Source: Melastoma dodecandrum (taxonomy: Eukaryota; Streptophyta; Magnoliopsida; Myrtales; Melastomataceae). Taken from it: a DNA stretch of 64,000 nucleotides. The translations under genes were made by a program, and so were the position numbers. The notes below the pieces were generated by a model that was given only the letters and a program-made list of their open reading frames with translations, searched no databases and was not told the origin of the DNA. The stretch spans positions 144,301 through 208,300 of the forward strand of contig JARUPY010000569.1 of the NCBI GenBank assembly GCA_029817715.1. Reading direction: 5' to 3'. Positions 34,821 through 50,016 of this stretch are shown in pieces (the first letter of the stretch is position 1; every line of letters begins with the position of its first letter).

Positions 34821-35070
34821 CCTGAGTTGGAGTAGAGCCTGGAGTTGCGTGAAAATAAATCCCGACGGAAAAATCGATTCATTGGGTTGTCGGGAAGATA
34901 GATCTGGAAATCGGAGTTGCGCCTGCTACCATAAGGCAAGGAAAATCAGCCATTTGGTAGTTGGGGCTTGGGCTTTGAGAATTCTTGCTGGAGGGAATCC
35001 GTGATTGTAATGTTGCTGTCGAAAGGTCTCCGAAGGAACGTTGCAACTGGGGATGCTTGATGGAGGGACT
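34821..35070 (+). pseudogene. LINE-type RNase H (RVT_3) fragment
   Basis: The frame reading WSCVKINPDGKID, then REDRSGN, then AWALRILAGG, with a shift into DCNVAVERSP, has the spacing of plant LINE-associated RNase H domains (VKxNxDGs..., dxxGxw, aEaxAlxxGlxla, vxvExDs). The acidic-residue pattern is partly lost. It ends in a stop plus frameshift, so it is a remnant. Confidence 0.5.
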
Positions 35071-35765
35071 GGGGACTGCAGCCGGTCAGTATGGAGGTTG
35101 AATGGCATTCGAGGTGGAGATTGCAGCCAACTCATAGCGTGCCACAACTTCCCTCAAAATTATACAGCCCCGACGATATTCCCTCATCTAGACGCAGATG
35201 CCAATGGATCTAGGAACATATTGTCATTTGCTTCTATATTCCTGCAATAGAGGGAGAGAAACGATAGACAAAGCCATTGAAGAAACCTCATGCTCGTGGA
35301 ATGAAACGATGTTACCAGATACAGATGACTCGAGAGGCGTAGCATGTGATCCCAACAAAAGCGAAATTATCATCACAAACGGTCGAAAACACCTGGTTTA
35401 AGACAAAACCAAAACACAGACTTGGCTCAGTAGGGGGTTAGATAGTAACGCCTTTACAACCTTTGTGCTGGATGATCAGAAAACCGTCCGAATGTTATTT
35501 AGAAAAACTCTTCTCGGCCACCCCTTTGACAAGCAGAAGGTCACCTCCTTCTATTACCTTTTGGTTATTTTTTGATTTCCCCCTTTTGATTATTTGTTCC
35601 CTTCTTCGTCTAACATTTGATTTATTTCTTTTTTTGATTAGGAACCAAAATAATTTTTGCCTTTGTGTCGTGATTTTGATTTGATCCCTTTTTATTTTGG
35701 TAATTTTTTATCTTGATGAAAAAAATTGGACCCAGGAATAAAAAAGAACTTTTGTTAGTAGCCTA
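35071..35765. other. No gene recognised
   Basis: Presumed tail of the insertion separating the two parts of TE6. T-rich from 35560. Confidence 0.4.
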
Positions 35766-36105
35766 AATGACAACCCCGAACAATTTCGTGGTGTTCGAAC
35801 TAAAAGATGTCAGGGTGTATCATGATCTATAGTTTTCTTGGGCACCATTCATGAAAGGACGGAAGGTAAAATCCATCTGTGTTATGTCTGCAAAATCGGC
35901 ATACATAGATAGAGTGAAGAAAAACGGGATGGTAGAACCATGGCATAATAGGCTTCGGCATGCTTCTTACCATAAGTTGAAGATTATGATGACTAAGGAG
36001 ATGCTGAAGGGACTTCCGCAATTGGAGATGAACTTCAACAACGTTTATTTTAAGGTCACATCCTATAAATGGGTGTACAAGATGAAGGCTCGCCCAGATA
36101 GTTTA
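35766..36105 (+). pseudogene. TE6 part 2: pre-integrase domain joined to start of RT
   Basis: AYIDRVKKNGMVEPWHNRLR continuing HASYHKLKIMMTKEMLKGLP is the copia GAG-pre-integrase region. Only ~20 codons later the frame reads YKWVYKMKARPD, the start of the copia reverse transcriptase domain, so the integrase core has been deleted. Repeat copy B begins directly after. Confidence 0.7.
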
Positions 36106-36990
36106 GTGGTGTACGCGCGCCTTCCGGCCTAGCGCACGCGTGGCGGTTTGGACAGCCCAAGGATCCGGGCCCACTCCCCCAAGGCCCTACCGGTCGACGT
36201 CAAAACTCAAGCGTCGGACGCTACGGAAGAGAAATGTGTTGAATTCTCCCTTGGTTCCCAAATGGGCTTGCTGGACGTTTTGCCAACCATCTCCAGTTTA
36301 CTAGAGGCGACGTACGAAAGGGTAAGGCCTCATCTAGGAACTTTAGGGAAGAATCAGGGAGCGGCTCGTGTTCCCGTTACCCATCCAAAATGGCTCCGTA
36401 AAAACAGTTAGTGTTGTTTAACCTTGGTAAACTAAACTGAGTCGCCACCGACTTTATTTACAAAATCTGTTTAAGTCGGAAAAAACAGTGGTTCAGGGAT
36501 TCATAATTACTAACTCTTACATCTAAACATTCGAAAAGGTGGCGTTTGCTCCAAAAGTTTACTTTTAGTTAACGGGCGTTGGACCCGATCCGGGCATGAC
36601 TCCGGACTCATTGCAATGTTTTACGGGCATTGGACCCGATTCGGGCTTTGGACCCGAACTCATGTGTGTTTGACAAACAACATGCGACAATAAACCTGTG
36701 GGGCTAGGACATGCAGACAAGAACAAAATATTTTTGAGATCAAAGAGAATGGGGAAGGGTGGTGATCGTGGGCCTATGCACTTGGGCCCACAACCCGTTA
36801 CATGTGGAAATAAAGAAAAACGGGAGGCCTGCACCTCCCTCATGTACCTGAGGCACGGCCAGGGCGGCTTTACATCGACTGGGCTCGTCAGTTGGGTCGT
36901 TTTCGAGACATACTTTCACAACGATTTATTTCCTGCGCACCTTCAGTCTAGTCCTTTGCCTTCGAGATTCATCTTGTCGAATTCATGAAA
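36106..36990 (-). repeat. Dispersed repeat copy B (gypsy-LTR-like)
   Basis: Inverted ~70% match of 7150-8080, collinear over ~880 bp from CCTTCCGGCCTAG (36120) through GAGTCGCCACCGACT (36441) to GGAGGCCTGCACCTCCC (36820). Includes repeated TTGGACCCGAT-CGGGC units at 36575-36660. It lies inside the TE6 reverse transcriptase region. Confidence 0.7.
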
Positions 36991-37995
36991 TAATTCTCGG
37001 ATATTCATGTAATGAAAAAAAAAGGATTAGAAAATTTTAATATTTAAGACCTCAAAAAATACATGAATTTATGATGTTTTGAAATTTTAAAATGAAAGGT
37101 TTCGCCGGACATTTTAAAATATATTTAATTGTACTGAAATTCAACGATCAATAATGATATATGAATAAGTCAAACCAAAAGTTTTTTTTAGAAAAAAAAT
37201 CATAAATAAATTACTAATCGAAAATTAACATTCAGACGGACGCGCGGACTAAATTGACATTTTATTAAAACATTCATGCGACGCACATAATAAATTGGCA
37301 TTTGATTTGGGCACGCACACAAGGATTGAATTGGGGGTTTTGTTATATTAATAATAATAATGATAATGATAATAATGAAATAATAATAAAAAGTTAAAAA
37401 TAAAAAATGGTAAACAAAGCACACGTTATATCATCTTAAAGAATTAAAAAAAAAATGAAATTGTTACCTCTGAAGGGCTTGAATTCCCAAACACGGCCAT
37501 GGCGAAGAAGGCGTCCTCAAGAGTTGGTCCCGGCTAGAGAAGAGGAGGCTGGAGCGGTCCAGGAGACGAAGCTGACGAGGGAGACGCTAGGCGTCTGGCG
37601 TGAGTGAGCTCGTTGGCGGAGATCTTCCATGTGTCGTCCGGTACCTATTTTTCGTCCTGCACATGTAGGTAAGTCGATCAGAATACAAAACGACTTCTCG
37701 TAGTGCTGTTGTACAGCTGCGGGAAGTTTCAGGCGTTGGCACTCAATGACAGGGAAAGGAGCAGATAGGCTTATGGTTTGTCTCCGTCGCTGGTTTGGAC
37801 TCCGTCGATATAGGAGTTTTGGTTGTTTGTGACTTGGGGTTGCTAGATGCAGGGGGAAAACGAACGTCTGATGGCAGGAGTGTCCGTGTGGGAGCGTCTG
37901 TCTCCGTCGGGGTTCGGTTTCATGTTCCCATGTCACATGCAATGAGTTAAAAAATACGAAAGGTGGTCGGTCAGCCATGCTCTAAGTTGAAAGGG
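36991..37995. other. No recognised gene; AT-rich then GC-rich
   Basis: 37000-37450 is AT-rich with TAA/TAATAATGATAAT repeats. A 153-codon minus frame (37517-37978) matches no family I know. Likely part of the insertion holding copy B. Confidence 0.4.
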
Positions 37996-38830
37996 TGACT
38001 GCGTGGTTATTAGATCGAGTAATCTATATGGATTCTGGCTGATGGATGTGAAAAATGCCTTTCTACACGGAGTATTAGATCGAGTAATCTATATGGTCCA
38101 ACCACAATGTTTTATAGTAAGAATCATCTCAATATGTCTGCAAGTTAAAGAAAGCTTTATACGAGTTGAAGTAGGCACCGCGGGCCTGGTGGTAAGATTG
38201 TAGAGTTCCTACTCTTTAGTGGATATATTTTTGCATGAGTTGACTTAAGCCTTTTCGTCAAAATTTGAGAAGAGAAGATTGTCATTGTACTCATGCACGT
38301 GGATGATCTAATCATCATAGGATATGATTGCACCGAGATTAAGCAGATCAACGAAAATTTTTCCGCACGATTTCATATGAAGGAGCTCGGAGAACTGAAG
38401 TACTTCGTTGAACTGAAAGTTGAACGAATTCCGAAAAATCTATTCCTGTCAAGACAAGTATGCAAATGAGCTGCTAAGGAAGTAGGAGATGCTCAAGTGA
38501 AAGCGAATATCAACCTCCGTCGAGTTCAACACCAAACTAATCGTCCACAAAGGAAAAGACTTTGAGGAACCAACTACGTATCGTCAACTAGTGGGAACTC
38601 TAATCTAACCCACGCATACATGACCAGACATATCATATGAAGTTGGTCTGGTAAGTAGATTTGCGATCGTCACTGTGTGACGTACGTCCTTGTTTTTTGC
38701 CATCTCATAGTCGACACTGCACGCGCCTGCGGATTCCGTGACCGTTTCTTACTTGGTGGAGGAGGTCATTGCTCCGACAGAAGATGTTCGTGGGTTCACA
38801 CATGTTTGACTTAATATTGGAACTAGACTA
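37996..38830 (+). pseudogene. TE6 part 3: reverse transcriptase remnant
   Basis: WLMDVKNAFLHGVLDRVIYM is the copia RT catalytic segment. Further on, in other frames, [13 protein letters not shown] replaces the usual YxDDxxxxG (Tyr to His), followed by [17 protein letters not shown] and decayed sequence to about 38830. A 23-bp segment (ATTAGATCGAG then TAATCTATATGG) occurs at 38009-38031 and again at 38074-38096. Confidence 0.75.
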
Positions 38831-39002
38831 AGTCATTGGACCCATGTCGGACCACTTTTCCCCGTTTTGGCGGCTGAGAAATTATGTAAGCGTGAATGGT
38901 CGTTCAACGATTATCATTCTTGGAAATTATGAAAGACTACAACCCCAGCAATATGGCCCGGATCCAGGATCTCGCTCGACGTTCAAGATATCAACTTCAC
39001 GA

Positions 39003-42112
<3,110 letters not shown>

Positions 42113-42902
42113 AATTCGGTATGGGCCCGGCACTTATGAGCAACGCCATGGAACCTGAAAGAGTGACTTTCGACGATAAGATGGAGGCGAGGAAAGCGAT
42201 GGGGGAGGTTGGGATCCCCTTCACGTACATGTCTGCCAACTGCTTCGGCGGATACTTCATAGGCAACCTCTGCCAGCTCGGGACACTTTTGCCGCCTGAG
42301 CACACCATCCGATTCTATGGCAATGGCAACGTAAAAAGTAAAAGAAATTCGCAAACCCCTTTCTGTTGGATCCATATCAAGTCCTGAATCGATGACTTTG
42401 CCGTCCACAAGCTGTCTTCCTGGATGAGGATGATATCGGGATGTACGCGACAAAAGCAGTCGATGATCCAAGGACCCTGACCAAAAGACCCCTTACCCGA
42501 GGCCACCTGAGAACATCCTCTCGCAGAGGGAGGTCGTTGAAATATGGGAGAAGATGAGTGGCGTCAAACTGGAGAAAATTTGCTTTCCTGCTGAAGAGCT
42601 CTTGGCTTCAATGAGGGGTATCACCATACAAACTCACTTGATTAAAACATAACTTTGATGTTTTAAGATTGATTTATCTAATAATACTTTGCTTTTAATA
42701 TTTTTGGAATGGTAGGAATGGATTATGCATCTCAAGTGGCGGTCACTCATTACTATCAAATATATGTTTAACGTACTTCGAGATCGGGGAGGGAGGAGCC
42801 GAAGCTTCAAAGCTTTACCCTGAAGTCCGTTATACCCGCGTGGATGAATACCTCAGACCGATTCCTACAGCCGACTCCGGCCAGAGAAGGAATATCTCCT
42901 AA
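42113..42902 (+). pseudogene. Pinoresinol-lariciresinol-reductase-like pseudogene, 5'-truncated
   Basis: Homologous to the NADPH-dependent PLR/PCBER/isoflavone reductase family of lignan and neolignan synthesis. After an acceptor-like TTCAG at 42112 it reads EFGMGPALM, PERVTFDDKMEARKA, FTYMSANCFGGYF and FYGNGN; then LDEDDIGMYATKAVDDPRTL; then PPENILSQREVVEIWEKMSG; then, after a GT..AG gap, MDYASQVAVTHYY and FEIGEGGAEASKLYPEVRY. The catalytic Lys is seen as VTFDDKM. The Rossmann exon with GxxGxxG is missing upstream. Frames shift near 42480 and 42770. It stops at TAA 42900, 103 bp from the CobW stop, tail to tail. Confidence 0.82.
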
Positions 42903-43004
42903 ACTACTTTAAATGTACACATCATGCTTTAAACACGCCAGTCCATTCGGATGCTACATTTTTACATGTAATCTAGGTGAAACGAATGCTCGAGCTGATG
43001 GGTG

Positions 43005-46000
43005 TCATATAAGGCATCCCTTGAAGCCTCTCCGGAGGGCAGTTTCATCCAGATTCCTTCCAATAAATACAAGCTTGTTCACTCTCTTCTCATCATCTCC
43101 CCAAGCTTTCCCGGGACACCCATCCAACATTGAATGGACACCCTGATAACAGAGGATGGCGTCGAGGCAGATGAGATCCTGTCTTCATTCGACTACTATA
43201 ATTCTAAAGAACACACGTTTGTTATATAGTGAGATTCGAGTTTGATACCTGGAAAACATAGCGTTGATCGTATCCTGTAACAGACAACACACCCTTCATT
43301 CGGTACAAGTCCTCTCCTTTCTCTTCTATCAATCTTTCCAGCCAGTCATCAACCTGGTGAATCCAAATTCCCACGTGTCTCAGGATACATCATACATCAT
43401 AACCTGTACATGCACTCTTTTCTGTAGGATATTCACATGTTGGAAAGATGATTCGTGATGCAAATGAGTAAACATGCCCAAGGACATTCAATGCATTCCT
43501 TAGAGAGATGATCTTCAAGGCATGCAAGTACCATGAAGCCAATCCCAAAGAGCTTAAAAGACTGATATATGTTTTGAAGACGTTTGGTCACATATTTCAG
43601 ACAACACTTCCTGCAAAAGTCAAGGAAATCTTCCAGCCGATGCTAGAATCACCGGATTGTAAAGGTATCTTTGCTCGCTGGAAATAGCCAGTTCAATTTT
43701 AGTCAATTTCGAAAATAGAAAACATATGCATTTAAAGCACCAGATGTAAACTAAAACCAACACAATATAGCTTGCGATTTTGTGAAGCTAACTGAAAATA
43801 AAAGTTAAAACAAACTGATGTATGCAGCGAACCATTACCTCATCTAGATCGAGGGTTCCTTCAGAAACAATGCTAACACTCGATACGGCGGAGTCATGAA
43901 CATGGTCATGATGGTGCCCTTTTTTTTCTCCTGAATTGTATAAAAATTGGAACAGCTATCAGTCTCATGTTGCAAAGCAATTTTCCAAAGAGAACAGTCA
44001 ACCATATTTTGGAGATCCTGATCACAAGTTACAACATGTTGCCCTTTCAACACATCTATGTCAAACGGGAAGAGAGGTTGTATATGTATGTAATATGAGA
44101 ATGGATGCAATATTCTTTTGATGCCAAGCAACACCACCATTCACCAAAACCTCAGCACTAAAGCTAATTCAATCAAGCAATCATCTCATATGCATAATGC
44201 TCTCCCACTAGTGAGGGTTCTGGAAGGAATGTTGTATATTGTATGTAACTTTTTGCCTTTGCAAAAGAACAAAGAGGTTGACTTCATATTAGAACCTAAA
44301 TGTCATTGCAATTGGTGCAATGCTATAACAATAATGGATCGACATGAACCATTTATGAAGTACCCCGGATATATTGATTATCCTTTAGCACAAGTTCTAC
44401 AGCCTAATTGAAGTATCCTGGTATATTGCAGACTGAAGAACACATTGTGCTAAATTTGTTAAACAATGTCTAACCGACAATTATTTCAACATAGCATCAG
44501 TAAAAATACAGCATAACCCATATTCTAAGGAGATGGGAAAGAAAATCCACCTCTACCTTCTATCCTCATGGCGGTTGTATTAATCATATAAATTACTAAC
44601 GTCACAAAATAGAGAGAACAGAACAACATCCACACATAGTTAAACTATGTTGGGATAGATCCCAGAAATTATTTCTAAAAAGTAAACGAAATGCCATGAG
44701 AAAGATAGGCATGAGCGTATCAAATTTACCTTTCCCAGAATCGTGATGATGAGTTGAGCAAGAAGAATTATTTCCCTGAACTTCAGAATCTATCCTGCAG
44801 AAACAATTTTCTTTTCAATCATGATTGAGAGGTCCAAATCCAGCTCAGTTGTAGGCAAGCATTACACGGAATCGAAAAAATCTCCATTAGGGAGAAAATT
44901 TTCTGACCTATCCAGATCATAACCTCCTATGCCCAAAACAAAGTCCATGTCGACAGATCCATATTTAGCAAGCTTGATCTGTGCCATTCCATTGATGTGC
45001 TGAGAAATATCCAAGAGTTGTCAGTCAGAAAGGGTACAAAGGTACGGAAAAACCTAAAGAATAAACCAAAGAGTTGAATGGACATGGAGGAGAGGAAGCA
45101 ATGATTTGCTCCTCCATTCAACTACTTCCTTTCTCGGCAGTTAGCCAAATATGCAGTTATCTTTTCGTCACAAATTAGACAATCATGCCCCCAGTAAGCC
45201 ATCAACCAACTCATAACCATATAAAAAAGCTACCCTTCATAATCAATTCGATTAAAGAAGCATACCTTGATGCGTTTGGTCAATAAATCGACTTCAGCTT
45301 CATTTACCAAATCGATCTGCAATACCGAAAAATTTTAGAACACAGCCGCTGAGGCAAAAGCGATCAGTAACTGTGAAAATCAACTGGCTACAATGCATTG
45401 TCCACCTTGTTTACAATGATACGATCAGCGTACGCGATTTGTTCAACTGCTTCATTTGCCACAAATCTGGGTTTCACTTCGTTCAGATGCCGCATTGCAT
45501 GCTTCGAATCAACAAGCGTGACAACGCCATCCAACTTCACATGCCGAGAAACCAACTCATCACTACAGAAAGTTTCAATCACTGGACCAGGCTTGGCAAG
45601 GCCTGCAAGGAAATCCAAACACCGAAAGATAAGATCACGATATATATATACAAATTGGGACAAAACAAGTGAGGGGGTAAAGTACCTGTAGTCTCGATAA
45701 CAATGTGATCAAATTTGTCCCGTTTCTTCTTCACAAGCTCCAACAGCATCTTAACCAGATCCCCCCGGACTGTACAACAGAGGCATCCGTTATTCACCAT
45801 GACTATTTCTTCAGAAGCAGAAGAATGGCTTGCCACCAGTGAGCCATCAATATCTACCTCGCCAAACTGTAGGAAACCATCGGACGGCCAAGTCACTAAT
45901 AAAACGCTCACCTCATTCTTCCTATTCAACGAAAAACTAACAATTGGTCCCAGAGATCAATCACCTCGTTCTCGATCACTGCAATCCGCTTCCCATGCTG

Positions 46001-46364
46001 CGACGTGAGGATATGATTGAGGAGGGTAGTCTGCAGAACAAGCGGCATCCCATTCCTAAGATGAATCGACCTACCAAACCGAAAACCGATGCAGGAGAAA
46101 GTAAAGGAAAGGGGGTTGCGTTGGGGTGACCTTGCCGGAGCCGAGGAAGCCAGTGATTACGGTGGCGGGGATGCGGTTGTCGAGGCCGGCGGAGGGTGGT
46201 GCGGAGGTGTCCCAGGGGACGTAGTCAGGATGGGAGGAGAAGGGCCTGGAGCTGGAGACGAGGGAGCGGAGAGAAGCAGCAAGGAGGGAGGAGTTGGACT
46301 GGACGAAGAGGCGGTCGGCGGAGGAAGGTGCTCGGGAGAGAAGGAATCGCAGGGCGGCGGCCAT
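43005..46364 (-). CDS. CobW/ZNG-type GTPase metallochaperone, 406 aa, 10 exons
   Basis: COG0523 GTPases use GTP hydrolysis to transfer a metal, often zinc, to client proteins. Exons: 46131-46364, 45965-46030, 45686-45866, 45406-45602, 45266-45316, 44908-44999, 44730-44794, 43839-43930, 43249-43353, 43005-43142. All introns are GT-AG, phases agree, total 1221 bp. Key motifs: Walker A GFLGSGKTT (72-80), metal-binding GCLCC (127-131), ETTG (158-161), NKID (225-228), His-rich HHHD (289-292) and HHHDHVHD (301-308), then the CobW C-terminal domain ending GCLI. The Ser/Arg-rich first ~55 residues look like an organelle transit peptide. The start is the ATG giving MAAALRFLLSR; an upstream in-frame ATG exists 9 codons earlier. 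No lesion seen. Confidence 0.95.
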
Positions 46365-47049
46365 CGGGGGAGTGGGAATGGGATGAATCAACAGGTGGCC
46401 TTCGCCTTAAGCTCGACAGGGTTTGTGGTTTCGCAAAGGGTTTATTCACCGACTAATTATACTCCGTTTGGTTACATAAAATTTTGACGGATTTGAGTCA
46501 TTCATATATAATATATTTTCCTATATTTATAGGGATTTACAATAAAAGAAAATAAATAAATAGATGACAATGGTAATTTTTTGTTTATTTTTATGAAAAT
46601 ATAGCAAAAACTCCGCCGCCCTATGAGAAACCAAACAGACCATAATATATTTCCATTCGCCTTCTTTCTCAAAAACAAACAGACTAATTCTTTATTTCAC
46701 CTTTCTCGTACTTGCTGTTCCATTTTCTTGGACTTGAACCCAATATTAAAATATTATCAAGTCCAAGCCGAAGCTCGAGCCTCCAACCGAGCCGGAGCCC
46801 AATAATATTCGGGCTCGGCTCGGCTCATTTACACTTATACTCGTTACCAAGTATGTGAAACGGATACGGTTTGAACTCCATCAAGCAGAGAACGCGATCA
46901 ACACTTCTCCTCCAACTTTTTTAAGGATCGACATTAGCGGGCTCACAACACCCCGTAAGCATCGTATATAATTTGCGATCACCATTTCCTGCCTATTTTT
47001 ATCTAAATACTTGAATGTAGATGTGTTTATGATATTTTACTAACTTGAC
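46365..47049. other. CobW upstream region, no gene
   Basis: Divergent sequence, AT-rich to 46620. 46740-46830 has GCCGAAGCTCGAGCC / CGGGCTCGGCTCGGCTC repeats. No TATA box assigned. Confidence 0.45.
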
Positions 47050-47262
47050 ATGAGTTCGAGTCAAATGCTCGAATCGGGTCGAACATCCACAACCAGAAAT
47101 CCTTTTAAGAACAACGGCACTTGTTTGAACATAAGAGCTAGTAAATATAAATCTTCAAACTAAATTTGGTTTTCCATCTTTAAACCATCTTTTAAATAAA
47201 GATAGTGGTGACTCCGTATAACTTTCCTATGTAAAGAAGCAATAACTATTTTAAATAGAACC
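47050..47262 (+). repeat. Dispersed repeat copy D (partial)
   Basis: Same orientation as copy A and collinear with 7511-7790: TCGAATCGGGTC-AACA, AGAGCTAGTAAATA, AACCATCTTTTAAAT, TAGTGGTGACTCCGTATAAC, ACCTATT and GAACCATCTT-like words. Decayed and truncated. Confidence 0.6.
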
Positions 47263-48315
47263 ATCTTGAAGAATGGGGGTGCACCACGAGCTGCTCGATC
47301 CTCCCTACCTTCCTTCGCAGATCATGCTCCAGCTTTACGACAAAATTTAGACAGGGCTCGGACATGCCCATTTAGGAACCAAGATAGGGTTTACTCCATT
47401 TTCTCCACAGCTCCTCGATGCCCAAGTCGAAGGGTCGACCAGAGGACATTGAGGAGTGACCGTGAATCCTCGTGTTGCCTATCCACATGCGCGAGCAATG
47501 GCAAAAAGGCGTATGTACAGTAGAACGCGTTATAAAGAAAAATAGAGAGTTCCAGCAAAAAGGCAGAGGAGGAAGGGTTTCTGGTTGAAGTCCGACGAAC
47601 CGTTATCATAATGATCTGCATGTCAAGATCTTTTTATTGTGACACGAATCATTGTGAGAAGTCATGTGGTTGGAACATTGAGAGGCATGAACTTCAATTC
47701 ATTGTGTTTATCTTTAGAGCTTTTCATTTAGCTACTACTGTAGCACAAGCGAGGTATAGTGAACTCGAGCAAATCAAGGTCGGTCAAGGAGAGACAAAGA
47801 CGTGCGAGATGAGTAGAATTCGATCGAGGCGAGAAGAACAGTCAAGGCAAGTGAACTCGAGAGATGAGAGAACCACATATCAAGCCTACTAGAATAAACT
47901 AAGTCGAACCAATCAAACATAACAGGTGTTTCAATTCCATCAAATAGTAGTAGTAGTGGTAATAGTGATGATTTGTGTAGCAACTCGGCGGAAAGAGAAT
48001 GTTTTAGCTTTCGAGATGGGTGATTCGCAACCGAAATCAGCCCGAGGGGTATTGATGTGATGCTCGAGAGGGAGGGTTTGAGGTCTTGCTTCAGAAAATG
48101 GTAGAGATGGGTTATGCAATGGGACAGGGAGTTGAAATTGTGTACAACAACTGCATTAGCATTATACTGATATCATTCCATCTTAGGCCTCGTTTTGAAA
48201 CATAGGATTTCATCACAAATGTTAAACCCAGGAACATGTTTTAAGCAATTGATTCAAAGGGAGCACTAGGAGGATCGGATGAATAGGAGCATAGATGTAT
48301 TTACACATGGGAGTT
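47263..48315. other. No gene recognised
   Basis: Mixed sequence with short frames on both strands, none with recognisable features. A short TAGTAGTAGTAGTGGTAATAG tract lies near 47945. Confidence 0.4.
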
Positions 48316-48471
48316 TGTTAGAAGGGAAAAAGGGACTGCGGTCCTATAATTGATAGGTGTGTGGTTGTTAAATATCCCAGAACTAATATAATGTAATGAT
48401 GGGATTATTGATCATTTTTCTTCGTGGAAAAAGGAATCGAGATGAGATTGGGAGCTCCTTGTTTGATCACA

Positions 48472-48481
48472 TGGTATCAGA
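48472..48481 (+). other. TE8 primer-binding site (decayed)
   Basis: TGGTATCAGA then TC instead of GC, directly after the putative LTR end. Confidence 0.6.
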
Positions 48482-49548
48482 TCACTGTGCTGAGAGATGG
48501 AAGCAAGGGGTGGATGTGGTGGTCGTTGATAAGCCTCAATCGCCATACTACATTCACTGAATCAGGTGTCTCCGATAGTGTCTACAGAATTAGACGATGG
48601 AAACTAGATGTCATAGAAGGCTTCGTTCAAGCTTGCTTTGTCTTTTAGGAATTAATTTGGGTTCGTTGACGACGACATCCCAAAACCGGAAGTGGAGGAT
48701 TCTCTGCACCCGACCTGGAAAAGATGTAATAACCTAGTGAAAGCTTGGATACAGAGGTCAGTATCTGTACCCATTGGTTCATAATCTTCTATCTGGAATC
48801 GGCTAAGGATATCTAGGATGAGTTGAAGGAAAGGTATGATGAACTTGACGACTCAAAGATTTACCAGTTACAACAGCAGTATTTTAGCTTAGAGCAAGGG
48901 ATGGTGATTGTGTTTGCGTATTATAATAAAATGCTAGCCATTTTGAGAGAACTCGGGATTTATAGGCTACCACCTTGATGTGAATGTGGAAAATGTGTGT
49001 GCCAATGGGCAAGGACTTTCTCGAAGTAACACCAAAAAGATATGGTTTTTAAATTTCTTAATGGTCTCAATTGGGGTATGCATATGTGGTCGCAACTACT
49101 TATGAGAAACCCCTTTCCCACGCTTGGTGAGGCATTTAATGTGATACAACGTGAAGAGATGCAGAAGGGAATGAATTGTGCAAGAAACCTAGTGGGAGTT
49201 GGGCCATTGATGATTGTTGCAATGCAAACAGATATGAAACTAAGACATCTAACGTAGGATTAAAATCGTTCTACTGCAATGGCGATGGACAGAAGACCTG
49301 GCAAAATAGAGTGGGTGCGTGAACGCTGTGGGAAGAGAGGTCATATGAATGATAAATGATATTCCTTGATTGGATTTCTCCCTAACACCAAAATTGGAAG
49401 AGGAAGGGGATGTACTTGGGAAGAGGTATGAATCAGGCAAGACCACATACCACTTATAGGGAGAAGGTCTGGTGATGCGAATGGCCATGAGGCTGGAGAA
49501 CATAAGCATGGAGGATTTACCTCTCATCTGGGACTCAATAAACAATAG

Positions 49549-50016
49549 GTGCAAGTAGCCTTTCTCAATGTAGAGGAACCAAATTTGGCTATAAATGAGG
49601 TAAAACATGGGCAGGAACAAATGCTTCCAACTGCACAGTTCACACCATATTCTACTAGTACCTTACTAACCAAAGTAAAATTATTTGTCCCGAAGCTAAT
49701 ACACAAGGGTCGTCCTTCCATCGTTTGGTATCTTGATATTGGAGCCATCGACCATGTCATTTCAGATCTTTCTTTATTTAATTCATATATGGTTCTCACA
49801 AATCCTCTGTCTATAAAGCTTCCAAACAATACCAAGATGTCATCTACGCATATTAGGGTTATAAAACTGAACAAAGATCTGGTTTTAACAAATGTCTTGT
49901 TTGCCGAATCTTTTCACTTCAATTTGATCCAGGAAGCAAACTCACCTCAGAAAATAATTTCTGTCTTATTTTCTCTCACAATCATTGTTTTATTCATGAC
50001 TTGTGAACTTGGATGA
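49549..50016 (+). pseudogene. TE8 protease remnant (155 codons open)
   Basis: IVWYLDIGAIDHVISDLSLF, then IKLPNNTKMSSTHI and LVLTNVLFAESFHFNLI, match the copia aspartic protease of the RE1-like group. The catalytic DTG/DSG has become DIG. Gag lies upstream in other frames and integrase continues downstream after several stops. Confidence 0.75.

Noticed and set aside
34744..35401. Possible host gene in the 34.7-35.4 kb block
   Set aside because: The only recognisable part is a frame-broken LINE-type RNase H; treated as a transposon remnant.
37517..37978. 153-codon minus frame
   Set aside because: Composition looks like random GC-rich sequence within a repeat insertion; no motif found.
46089..46487. 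132-codon Gly/Glu-rich plus-strand frame
   Set aside because: Antisense of CobW exon 1, whose transit peptide and Walker A motif are clearly on the minus strand.
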